Shown here piece by piece: positions 23,952 through 30,419 of a stretch of DNA of 30,419 bases. The stretch lies in contig DCKO01000005.1 of the NCBI GenBank assembly GCA_002320665.1, forward strand, positions 1 to 30,419. Direction: 5' to 3'. The notes under the pieces are model-generated. The model did not search any database, had not been told where the DNA came from, and was given only the letters and a program-made list of their open reading frames with translations. The position numbers were made by a program, and so were the translations under genes. Each line of letters starts with the position of its first letter. Positions within the stretch are counted from its first letter, which is position 1. Origin of the DNA: Micavibrio sp. UBA1672 (GTDB taxonomy: Bacteria; Pseudomonadota; Alphaproteobacteria; Micavibrionales; Micavibrionaceae).

Positions 23952-25043
23952 CTAGCTCTTAACGCCAGTAGCGCTGTTCGGGCGTTCTAGCGGATTAAAG
24001 CCATAATGGCGCAACCATCTTAGGTCACTTTCGAAGAAGGTTCTAAGGTCTGGGATACCATATTTCAGCATAGCCATGCGCTCAATGCCCATGCCAAAGG
24101 CGAAGCCTTGATATTCATTCGGATCAAGCCCGCAATTCTTCAGGACGTTCGGGTGCACCATACCGGAGCCACCAATTTCTAGCCAGTCATCACCAGCGCC
24201 AATTTTTAGGCCGCCATCTTCGCGGGAGCAGCCAATATCAATTTCTGCGCCGGGTTCAACAAAGGGAAAGAAGCTGGGGCGGAAGCGCACAGGCAGATCA
24301 TCAATCTCGAAAAAGGCGCGGACAAAATCCATAATACAGCCCTTAAGATGACCCATATTGGTTTCCTTATCGATCATGAGTGCTTCCATTTGGTGGAACA
24401 TAGGTGTGTGCGTCAAATCATAATCCGAACGATAAGTCCGGCCGAAGCATATAATTTTATGCGGTGGTTTGTTATTTTCCATGTGACGAATTTGCACAGA
24501 AGATGTATGGGTGCGCAAAAGTTTCTTTGCATATTCACCTTCTTCATCTTGTGTTTCGGGCAGAAAAAATGTGTCTTGCATCTCTCGGGCCGGATGACCT
24601 GGCGGGAAGTTCAGAGCCGTGAAATTGTGGTAATCGTCTTCGATATCAGGGCCTTCTGCAACGCTAAAGCCCATAGCTGCGAATATGGTTGTCAGTTCCT
24701 CAATGGTTTGTGAAATCGGGTGGATGTGTCCCATATATTCTGGTCTGGGGGAGAGTGTAATATCTTGCGTTTCGCTGGCTAGGCGGGCATCCATTTCCTG
24801 TTTTTTGAGTGCGCTTTCCTGATGTTTTATCAGGTCGGCAATCTCATCTTTCAGGATATTCAGGTCACGCCCCTTTGTTTGGCGCTCTTCAGGGGTCATT
24901 TTGCCCAAAGTTTTCATAAGAGCAGTGATGCGGCCCTTTTTGCCTAAAACGCTTACGCGCACATCATCAAGGGATTTGAGGTCGCATGCGGCTTTGACTT
25001 CATCTGTAATTTCTGCTTTTAAGCTTTGTATGTCTTGTGTCAT
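23952..25043 (-). CDS. pheS: Phenylalanine-tRNA ligase alpha subunit
   Basis: A 363-residue catalytic subunit of PheRS. An N-terminal coiled-coil (about 1-85) is followed by the class II synthetase core. Motif 2 is seen in HTPMFHQMEALMID, with RTYRSDYDLTHTP before it. The glycine-rich region GAEIDIGCS and motif 3 GMGIERMAMLKYGIPDLR are present. The length is slightly above that of E. coli PheS (327). HAD and IcmL-like genes precede it on the same strand in place of the usual direct rplT neighbour. Confidence 0.96.
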   Translation of the reverse strand: MTQDIQSLKAEITDEVKAACDLKSLDDVRVSVLGKKGRITALMKTLGKMTPEERQTKGRDLNILKDEIADLIKHQESALKKQEMDARLASETQDITLSPRPEYMGHIHPISQTIEELTTIFAAMGFSVAEGPDIEDDYHNFTALNFPPGHPAREMQDTFFLPETQDEEGEYAKKLLRTHTSSVQIRHMENNKPPHKIICFGRTYRSDYDLTHTPMFHQMEALMIDKETNMGHLKGCIMDFVRAFFEIDDLPVRFRPSFFPFVEPGAEIDIGCSREDGGLKIGAGDDWLEIGGSGMVHPNVLKNCGLDPNEYQGFAFGMGIERMAMLKYGIPDLRTFFESDLRWLRHYGFNPLERPNSATGVKS

Positions 25044-25080
25044 GAAAGTGTTTTAGCACCGGATTTGTGATAAATCAAAG

Positions 25081-25761
25081 CTACAATTGCCATTTTTCCT
25101 TTAAAATAGACTTTGTTTGACTTAAATGGGTAATCAGGTGGTCGGGTTTGGCCTTTCGCAGACGTTTTTCGGTGATGCAGCCGCCTGTAATTCCAATCGA
25201 CGTTACGCCCATATGGCGGCCGATATCGGGCTCTTCCATAGAATCGCCGATGATAAAGGCATTTTTAGGTTGGTAGCCGCGTTTGATCATGAAATCTGAT
25301 AGCCTTTCTAATTTGCTTGTAGAGCTAAGGATAGATGTGCCGTCACAATTATGCGCTGAAATATAACTGAAATAGTCTCTTATTTTTAAGCGCTTTAAAT
25401 GGCTTTCGATTTTGACAGTCAGATAATTGCTCAGGATCATACAGTCAATATTGTGGCCTTGAAGCCAGTCCAGAAGTTCGCGTGTTCCTGATCGTGTGCG
25501 GGCATTGGCAGCCAGACGGTCATATTCATTTTGGAAAATTTCATTGGCTTCGTCTTTGGTGGCTAGAACGCGGTCAATGTCACATCCATTACGTTTGTAA
25601 TAGTGTAAAATCGGAAAATCAAAAGTTTCTCGTTGTTTCTGAAATGTAATAGGGCCTACGCCGTAGAATTTCAGGCAGGCATTTGACGCCACCCAAGCTG
25701 GTTTTGTGTCAGCGATCAGAGTTCCATTCCAGTCGAAAATAGCCAGTTTTTGTGATGTCAT
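25081..25761 (-). CDS. HAD-superfamily hydrolase
   Basis: A 226-residue protein of the phosphoglycolate phosphatase-like HAD type. Motif I is FDWNGTL (9-15), where the second Asp of the usual DxDGT is Asn. Motif II is ILSNYL, and motif IV is IIGDSMEEPDIGR. A helical cap lies between motifs I and II. The first aspartate, which is the nucleophile, is kept. The Asn at the acid/base position may reduce or change phosphatase activity, though the DWNGT form recurs in some subfamilies. It lies between the IcmL-like gene and pheS on the same strand. Confidence 0.85.
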   Translation of the reverse strand: MTSQKLAIFDWNGTLIADTKPAWVASNACLKFYGVGPITFQKQRETFDFPILHYYKRNGCDIDRVLATKDEANEIFQNEYDRLAANARTRSGTRELLDWLQGHNIDCMILSNYLTVKIESHLKRLKIRDYFSYISAHNCDGTSILSSTSKLERLSDFMIKRGYQPKNAFIIGDSMEEPDIGRHMGVTSIGITGGCITEKRLRKAKPDHLITHLSQTKSILKEKWQL

Positions 25762-25801
25762 AGCTTGAGTATATTAGCGAAAGACTTTAATTATGAAATA
25801 C

Positions 25802-26506
25802 TTATTTCGATGCGGGTTGCACATAGTCCAGAAGTTCTTCTAAACGCTGTCTTAGACTTTTATTTTCACTTTGCAATTCATCGATTTTATCATTTTCATT
25901 ATGGCTCAGTTGTGTTTCTGTTTCTGAACAAACATATAATCCTTCATGCATTGGCTCTGCGACCCATTTGCGTATTCCCAATACTTCAAGCGGTGATAGG
26001 TCGTCACCTGTTTCGTAGTCTTTTGCGTCCTCTTTTTGTGTTACCGTTACAAAAACTCTAAGCTTTTGAGTTGTAACAGATGTTTCATTCTCATAGACGA
26101 TAGCGTAAACCATATCTACTTCCCAAAGGAAGCCTTCGTTTTTAAGTATGGGTTTTGATATTTTTGGTGGCGAAAGAAGGTAACCTGAAATGGTTTGTTT
26201 TTTTTCTGTTATCAGGTCATAAAGTTTTGCTTCTTTTAACGCATTATAAAATGACATATAGCCTAGCGTTGTAAAAAACTTTTTGTTTTCTTGTTGGCGA
26301 TCCTCGTAATTTTTATGGGAGAAATCAAAAACTGAGGTGCTTGCGAGGCTAAGCCATGCTCTTAGTTGCGCATCTGAGACAGGTGGGCCTTCTGCCCATA
26401 TTTCTTGGTAATTTTTGCCTTGTTTTTGGTCGTAGGTTTCCGCTTTTCCCTCTAGTGAAGAGAAAAGGGCAGTAATCACAAAAATAATAAAAACTATATT
26501 TTTCAT
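25802..26506 (-). CDS. Exported DotI/IcmL-like protein
   Basis: A 234-residue protein with a signal peptide (about 1-22, cleavage after GKA). The mature domain follows the DotI/IcmL/TraM pattern: AQLRAWLSLASTSVFDFSHKNY, the FFTTLGYMSFYNAL block, GFLWEVDMVYAIVYEN, and the end LEVLGIRKWVAEP. DotI/IcmL is an inner-membrane/periplasmic component of type IVB secretion systems. This copy has a cleavable signal in place of a membrane anchor and ends in a short coiled-coil (IDELQSENKSLRQRLEELL). No other type IVB genes are in the window; it stands downstream of rplT. The family call is inferred from sequence pattern. Confidence 0.7.
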   Translation of the reverse strand: MKNIVFIIFVITALFSSLEGKAETYDQKQGKNYQEIWAEGPPVSDAQLRAWLSLASTSVFDFSHKNYEDRQQENKKFFTTLGYMSFYNALKEAKLYDLITEKKQTISGYLLSPPKISKPILKNEGFLWEVDMVYAIVYENETSVTTQKLRVFVTVTQKEDAKDYETGDDLSPLEVLGIRKWVAEPMHEGLYVCSETETQLSHNENDKIDELQSENKSLRQRLEELLDYVQPASK

Positions 26507-26525
26507 AATTATAGATGCATCTTAC

Positions 26526-26568
26526 AAAAAAGCAGCTTACTTATGCTTAGCATAAAAAAGCTGCTTTT
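26526..26568 (-). terminator. Terminator of the rpmI-rplT operon
   Basis: Arms AAAAGCAGCTT (26528-26538) and AAGCTGCTTTT (26558-26568) form an 11-base-pair stem that encloses a second perfect hairpin, TTATGC-TTA-GCATAA. On the minus strand it ends in a T-run. It lies 23 bases after the rplT stop. Confidence 0.8.
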
Positions 26569-26591
26569 AGAAAGAATTATAACTCTTTGTT

Positions 26592-26957
26592 CTACGCTGC
26601 TTTTTCAAGGGCGCCTTTTGCAGTTTTTGCAATAGCTGCAAATTGCTCTGGCTCTCGGATAGCAATATCAGAAAGAACTTTTCTATCTAATTCGATACCA
26701 GAAAGCTTAAGGCCGTGCATAAATTGAGAGTATGTAAGCTCGTTCAGGCGTGCTGCCGCATTGATACGTTGTATCCATAATTTACGGAAATCACGTTTTT
26801 TATTACGACGGTCTCGATAAGCATATTGGCCTGCTTTTTCAACAGCTTGAACGGCTGTGCGGAAACAATTTTTTCTGCGGCCGTAATAGCCTTTAGCTTG
26901 CTTGATTACTTTTTTGTGACGCGCATGGGCGCGAGGTCCACCTTTTACTCGTGACAT
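26592..26957 (-). CDS. rplT: 50S ribosomal protein L20
   Basis: A 121-residue ribosomal protein that binds 23S rRNA early in 50S assembly and in many bacteria represses its own operon. It begins MSRVKGGPRAHARHKKVIKQAKGYYGRRKNCFRTA and contains the conserved RDRRNKKRDFRKLWIQRINAAAR block, at normal length. Its ATG overlaps the rpmI stop (TAATG), so translation is coupled. A strong terminator follows, which separates it from the IcmL-like gene. Confidence 0.97.
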   Translation of the reverse strand: MSRVKGGPRAHARHKKVIKQAKGYYGRRKNCFRTAVQAVEKAGQYAYRDRRNKKRDFRKLWIQRINAAARLNELTYSQFMHGLKLSGIELDRKVLSDIAIREPEQFAAIAKTAKGALEKAA

Positions 26958-27208
26958 TATTCGGACCCTCCTTCTTTTTTAGCATATGGCTTACTTGTTT
27001 TCGATTTGCGTGAGTAAGGCAGGAAGTTGCGCAAAACAACGCGTTCATCTGCTTCACAAAGCACGTCAAGGCCGCGTGCCTTGCGTTTCATCGATTTTGG
27101 CTTGTTCATCATCATGTGGCTAGTAAAGGCCTTTTTAGATTTTACTTTGCCTTTTTTGGTTACTTTGAACCGTTTTTTTGCACTGGAGTGCGTTTTCATC
27201 TTCGGCAT
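26957..27208 (-). CDS. rpmI: 50S ribosomal protein L35 with C-terminal extension
   Basis: An 83-residue protein starting MPKMKTHSSAKKRFKVTKKGKVK, the L35 signature, preceded by AAGGAG. The L35 core ends at FLPYS, and about 17 further residues (RKSKTSKPYAKKEGGSE) follow; the usual length is 64-67. The frame extends upstream to 27268, but that part is not translated from this ribosome site. It is the first gene of rpmI-rplT, without infC next to it. Confidence 0.95.
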   Translation of the reverse strand: MPKMKTHSSAKKRFKVTKKGKVKSKKAFTSHMMMNKPKSMKRKARGLDVLCEADERVVLRNFLPYSRKSKTSKPYAKKEGGSE

Positions 27209-27238
27209 TTTCTTCTCCTTATTATGGTTGCAAATTTC

Positions 27239-27286
27239 ATTTATGTGGCCGAGGCATGCCGAGTACATAAATTAGCCAGACCACAT
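27239..27286 (-). promoter_or_regulatory. Possible leader RNA structure of rpmI
   Basis: In the rpmI leader ACATAAAT can pair with ATTTATGT (8 bp; plus-strand 27239-27246 with 27265-27272), or CCACAT with ATGTGG (plus-strand 27243-27248 with 27281-27286). The two pairings exclude each other. This may be an autoregulatory switch, as in L20-controlled leaders. It is inference from pairing only. Confidence 0.35.
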
Positions 27287-27305
27287 TTATTCGTAAAGAA
27301 ACAGT

Positions 27306-27335
27306 TATATACAATTGGAGGAGCTAAAAAATCAA
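27306..27335 (-). promoter_or_regulatory. Promoter of rpmI-rplT
   Basis: On the minus strand TTGATT (27330-27335), an 18-base spacer and TATATA (27306-27311) give a transcript start near 27299 and a leader of about 90 bases. Confidence 0.55.
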
Positions 27336-27369
27336 GTACTTTTCGTCTATTGCCATATTTTTTTGGATT

Positions 27370-28110
27370 TTAGGGTTCAGAGCAATATGCATACTTCTTT
27401 AAAAAAACTTTAAGATTGAGATCAAGTGCTTTTCTAGCTGATATCTCTGGCAGGCCGTAAGTTCCACCATTAATACTTGTAATATCTATGCGACTTGACC
27501 CAAGTTTGTTTTTTAGAATATTTAAATGAGATGATGAAAACCGTGTGTCGTTGGTACCATAAAAAATGAGGCTGGGTTTGGTAAAACTTTCAAGTGCTTT
27601 ATCAATATTTATATCAGGCAGTTTTTTAATAAGGTTTGCTGACATATCTCGTTCTTGGGTGCTGATTGTTTCGGGGTTATAGGCATCTTCAATTAAAATA
27701 ACGGGATATGCCATAACGATAAAATCAATGTATTTATTTCCCAAAAGAATAGGAGGTAGTGCTCCTAGCCCTTCTGCAAAAAAACCTATATGTTTGAATC
27801 CTCGCTTCGTTGCCCAAGCCAATAATATTTTCATATCTTCTATAGCAGTTCCAAGTGTAAAATTATTTGCGTTATTGTCGTTTCCGCTACAATGTGTGAA
27901 ATCAAACCGAAGGGTGTGAAGTCCTAAAGATAAACAGGTTTTTTCAGCATCTTTCAAAATATTTTCCGTACCATGACAATTTCCAGGAAAATGATGGCAC
28001 ATTATGATCAGAGTTTTTTTGTCGACTTCTTCGTTTTTATAGTCTGGGGATGAGTATAAAGTATGAATATGTGATTGATCAGGTTTTTCAACAAAAACAG
28101 CTTCAGACAT
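27370..28110 (-). CDS. Alpha/beta-hydrolase-like protein lacking the catalytic triad
   Basis: A 246-residue protein with an alpha/beta-hydrolase frame: TLIIMCHHFPGN (strand with HG-type oxyanion loop), RFDFTHCSGND, and a nucleophile-elbow region reading FAEGLGAL (111-118). The GxSxG nucleophile position is Gly114, not Ser. The acid may survive in FYGTNDTRF, but the final GGxxH region reads INGGTYG with no His. It is therefore probably not a hydrolase; a binding role is possible. GAGGGGGGA 6 bases before the ATG at 28110 fixes the start; a longer frame to 28137 exists. That ribosome site can pair with the putative small RNA encoded just upstream. Confidence 0.8.
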   Translation of the reverse strand: MSEAVFVEKPDQSHIHTLYSSPDYKNEEVDKKTLIIMCHHFPGNCHGTENILKDAEKTCLSLGLHTLRFDFTHCSGNDNNANNFTLGTAIEDMKILLAWATKRGFKHIGFFAEGLGALPPILLGNKYIDFIVMAYPVILIEDAYNPETISTQERDMSANLIKKLPDINIDKALESFTKPSLIFYGTNDTRFSSSHLNILKNKLGSSRIDITSINGGTYGLPEISARKALDLNLKVFLKKYAYCSEP

Positions 28111-28160
28111 ATGTGTTCCCCCCTCGTCGTAATGCATGTTGCTCTATTAGCATAACCTTT

Positions 28161-28190
28161 AGTATAGGGGCGTGAAAAGAAATTTTTGAA
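28161..28190 (-). promoter_or_regulatory. Promoter of the alpha/beta-hydrolase-like gene
   Basis: On the minus strand TTCAAA (28185-28190), an 18-base spacer and TATACT (28161-28166) stand directly after the T-run of the putative small RNA. Confidence 0.5.
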
Positions 28191-28235
28191 ATTAAAAAGC
28201 GAAACCGCCCTTAGCAGGGTGCTAAGAGCGGTTTC
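28190..28235 (-). terminator. Terminator of the putative small RNA
   Basis: On the minus strand GAAACCGC and GCGGTTTC (8 bp) enclose TTAGCA / TGCTAA (6 bp) with a 3-base loop, and GCTTTTTAATTT follows. On the plus strand there is no T-run, so the signal works in the minus direction. Confidence 0.8.
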
Positions 28236-28327
28236 AACTTTCCGTGTGTGGGGAACTTTAAAATTCCATTATTATTGATAGCCTGATGTTCTGAATGTGT
28301 GTGAGGGGAACAGAAGCATCACGCTAT
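28190..28327 (-). ncRNA. Putative small RNA with two C-rich anti-Shine-Dalgarno-like segments
   Basis: This gene-free stretch between polA and the hydrolase-like gene has the parts of a free-standing small RNA on the minus strand. (1) A promoter with TTGACG and TAAAAC, 17 bases apart. (2) A long 5' hairpin built from ATAGC, TGATG and TTCTG with their complements (15 bp, with single-base interruptions), whose loop contains TTCCCCTCACACACA. (3) A weak middle hairpin followed by a second copy, TTCCCCACACACGG. (4) A Rho-independent terminator. The layout recalls alphaproteobacterial small RNAs that block ribosome sites with CU-rich loops. There is no reading frame in it. The call is inference from structure. 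Confidence 0.5.
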
Positions 28328-28333
28328 GATTAC

Positions 28334-28362
28334 GTTTTACATATTTATTTTGGGGGCGTCAA
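28334..28362 (-). promoter_or_regulatory. Promoter of the putative small RNA
   Basis: On the minus strand TTGACG (28357-28362), a 17-base spacer and TAAAAC (28334-28339). The -35 box is good and the -10 is moderate (4 of 6). Start near 28327. Confidence 0.45.
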
Positions 28363-28363
28363 C

Positions 28364-28399
28364 AAAAAAGTTATTTTTTTTGCATAATAATGCATAAAA
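28364..28399 (-). terminator. Possible terminator after polA
   Basis: On the minus strand a weak AT-rich hairpin with GCAT-TATT-ATGC at its tip and T/A pairs below is followed by CTTTTTTG. It starts 10 bases after the polA stop. Confidence 0.45.
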
Positions 28400-28408
28400 T
28401 ATCCATTT

Positions 28409-30419
28409 TTAGTGTGCTTCAGCCCAGCTTTGCCCAGACCCAGCTTCAGCATCAAGAGGTACGGAAATTCCTATCTTGTTGATTTTAAATGAATTTTCCA
28501 TGGTTTCTGTTATTGTGTCCTTACTTTTTTCTAGCTCTGCCTCGGGAATTTCGAAAATAAGCTCATCATGGACTTGTAAAAGCATTTTTCCTGCTAGTTT
28601 TGCATTTATGAGTGCTTTTTCCATTTTTACCATGGCAATTTTCATGATATCGGCGGCTGTGCCCTGTAATGGTGCGTTGATGGCTTGGCGTTCAGCGCCG
28701 CGTACACGCATCTGGTTTTTATCCTGAATACCTGAAATATAACATTTTCGTCCGTAAAGTGTGTAAACGAAACCCTGCTTCTTGGCTTCTTCTTTTGCAT
28801 TTTCCATGAATGTTTCTATTTCATGGAAGCGTGCGAGGTAGCGTTTGATAAACTCTGTTGCTTCCCCAGTACTACACCCGAGTTGTTTGGCTAGGCCAAA
28901 ACCTGAGATGCCATAGATGATGCCGAAATTTACGGCCTTGGCTTGGCGGCGAATTTCAGGTGTGACTTGATCGAGTGGTATATCAAAGACTTGTGAGGCG
29001 GTCAAAGAGTGAATATCTACGCCGTCTTTAAAAGCTTGCTTCAGAGCTTCGACTCCTGCCATTTCCGCACATAGGCGTAGTTCGACTTGTGAATAATCAA
29101 CGGATAATAAAACATGGCCTTCTTTGGCTATAAAAGCTTTGCGGATGGCGCGGCCTTCTTCTGTGCGGATTGGGATGTTTTGCAAATTCGGATCCGAGGA
29201 GGCCAAGCGTCCGGTGCTTGTGCCTGCCATACTATAGGAAGTGTGAACGCGGTTTGTTTCAGGGTTTATTTGTTCCTGTAGGGCATCTGTATAGGTGGAT
29301 TTAAGTTTGGATAATCCACGATGTTCAAGAATTTTTCTAACGATCTCATGGCCTTCAAGGCTTAGTTTTTCAAGTACATCGATAGATGTCGAATAAACGC
29401 CGGTTTTAGTTTTTTTGCCGCCTTGTAACCCCATTTCATCGAACAGGACTTCGCCGACTTGTTTGGGGGAGGCGACATTAAAGGGGTGTCCAGCAAGTTT
29501 ATGAATTTCTTCTTCCAGAATAACAAGCTTTTTACCGAATTCTGTGCTCATCTCGGTGAGGATTTTAGGATCGACCTTTATCCCTTCAAGTTCCATGCGG
29601 GCAATGACAGGAATAAGCGGGCGCTCAATGGTCTCATAGACAGCAACCATTTTCTCTCGGGTAAGGCGCGGCTTTAGGATTTTGTGCAGGCGTAGCGTGA
29701 TTTCCGCATCTTCTGCGGCGTAAGTCAGAGCGTCTTCGATCGAGACTTTGTCAAACGTGATTTGGGATTTACCTTTCCCTGCAACTTCCTCATATTTAAT
29801 AGGTGTATGATCGCAATACATAATGCTTAAGTTATCCATGCTATTGCTGTGCTGCGAACCGTCAAGGACATAAGAGATCAGCATCGTATCATCCACGGGG
29901 TGCAGCGAGATGCCCTCTTTATAAAACATCTGCCAGTCATATTTCATATTATGGCCGATTTTTAAAATACTTTGATCTTCGAGATAGGGTTTCATGACCT
30001 CAAGGGCTTTGACCTTGTCTAATTGTATGATGTCCTGCTTGGACGGATCACCGAAAAGGTCGGTGCTTTCCTGAATATGGGCCAGAGGAATATAGGCGGC
30101 CTTACCGATTTTAGGGGAGATTGAAATCCCGACTAGCTTGGCCTTGGCGGGGGTCAGGGATGTTGTCTCTGTGTCAATCACCAGAAACCCTGTTTCTTCT
30201 GCTTCGATCATCCATTCTTTTAAAGTTTTCTCGTCATTTATAAGTGTGTATTTATTCTCTGAAACAGGTGGCAGATTTTCTTTTTCGATCTGTGGTTCTT
30301 CACTGTCATTACTATGTACTTTGGGTGTGAATGTAACGGTTTTACCGCCCAATCGTTTAATAATCGTATTAAAAGCGTGTCTTTGCAGGAACGCCATAAG
30401 GTCAGGCTTGTCGGGGTCG
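28409..30419 (-). CDS. polA: DNA polymerase I (C-terminal part; 5' end outside window)
   Basis: Family A polymerase for Okazaki-fragment processing and repair. The frame is open to the window edge on the minus strand (DPDKPDLMAFLQRHAF), so the N-terminal 5' nuclease domain lies outside. The 3'-5' proofreading domain is intact: Exo I DTETTSL, Exo II HNMKYDW, Exo III YAAED. The polymerase has motif A VDYSQVELR, motif B RRQAKAVNFGIIYG and motif C VHDELIFE. Motif B has Phe at the sugar-selectivity site, the normal E. coli form. Both catalytic aspartates are present. It ends ...SGQSWAEAH, typical of the family. Confidence 0.97.
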   Translation of the reverse strand, partial: DPDKPDLMAFLQRHAFNTIIKRLGGKTVTFTPKVHSNDSEEPQIEKENLPPVSENKYTLINDEKTLKEWMIEAEETGFLVIDTETTSLTPAKAKLVGISISPKIGKAAYIPLAHIQESTDLFGDPSKQDIIQLDKVKALEVMKPYLEDQSILKIGHNMKYDWQMFYKEGISLHPVDDTMLISYVLDGSQHSNSMDNLSIMYCDHTPIKYEEVAGKGKSQITFDKVSIEDALTYAAEDAEITLRLHKILKPRLTREKMVAVYETIERPLIPVIARMELEGIKVDPKILTEMSTEFGKKLVILEEEIHKLAGHPFNVASPKQVGEVLFDEMGLQGGKKTKTGVYSTSIDVLEKLSLEGHEIVRKILEHRGLSKLKSTYTDALQEQINPETNRVHTSYSMAGTSTGRLASSDPNLQNIPIRTEEGRAIRKAFIAKEGHVLLSVDYSQVELRLCAEMAGVEALKQAFKDGVDIHSLTASQVFDIPLDQVTPEIRRQAKAVNFGIIYGISGFGLAKQLGCSTGEATEFIKRYLARFHEIETFMENAKEEAKKQGFVYTLYGRKCYISGIQDKNQMRVRGAERQAINAPLQGTAADIMKIAMVKMEKALINAKLAGKMLLQVHDELIFEIPEAELEKSKDTITETMENSFKINKIGISVPLDAEAGSGQSWAEAH

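Noticed and set aside
28201..28235. Hairpin read as a plus-strand terminator
   Set aside because: No T-run follows on the plus strand and no plus-strand gene precedes it; the T-run is on the minus strand.
1..30419. CRISPR arrays, insertion sequences, tRNA or rRNA genes
   Set aside because: I found no regularly spaced repeats, no transposase or integrase gene, and no recognisable tRNA or rRNA sequence on reading both strands, though I could not run a tRNA search.

Overview
The window reads as chromosomal DNA of a flagellated alphaproteobacterium with a modest GC content (about 40-45% by eye). The grounds are rpoZ followed by a bifunctional spoT, a flgB-flgC-fliE block, a Zur-type Fur protein with the proteobacterial C-terminal zinc site, a family 5 uracil-DNA glycosylase, and NrdR boxes before a class Ia nrdB. 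The exact lineage is not decided by the sequence. An uncultured Micavibrio-like or related low-GC alphaproteobacterium is my guess only.

Layout. 1-6360, mostly plus strand: the 3' end of nrdA, a small WYL-like gene between two terminators, a methyltransferase behind a strong promoter and a 280-base leader with an 18-bp direct repeat, a periplasmic msrB, zur, three small unknown genes, then nrdB behind two NrdR boxes. 6362-8204, minus strand: a putative HxD-type metal-dependent oxygenase-like protein and a mercaptopyruvate sulfurtransferase. 8274-12293, plus strand: a membrane-anchored thioredoxin-fold protein without any cysteine, then a 1087-residue protein joining an ArsP-type permease, a seven-repeat FG-GAP propeller and an ASPIC/UnbV domain. 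12316-14284: flagellar genes, with flgB-flgC-fliE on minus and a stand-alone FlhB C-terminal-like gene plus fliO on plus. 14326-16078: mnmA and an unknown gene. 16095-18821: rpoZ and spoT on minus. 18954-19601: udgB.

19598-28110 is a stretched version of the usual rpmI-rplT-pheS-pheT cluster. rpmI and rplT are followed by a DotI/IcmL-like exported protein and a HAD hydrolase before pheS. A GNAT gene and two plus-strand genes for unknown proteins (one very acidic) separate pheS from pheT. 27370-28110 encodes an alpha/beta-hydrolase-like protein that has lost its nucleophile. 28190-28327 looks like a free-standing small RNA gene, and 28409-30419 is the C-terminal part of polA.

The housekeeping genes serve deoxynucleotide synthesis, DNA repair and replication, translation, stringent response and flagellar assembly. 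The most unusual items are the permease/propeller fusion with its cysteine-free partner, the putative small RNA with two copies of a C-rich, anti-Shine-Dalgarno-like segment, the IcmL-like protein outside any secretion locus, and the repeated pattern of unknown genes inserted into normally tight operons (nrdA/nrdB, pheS/pheT).
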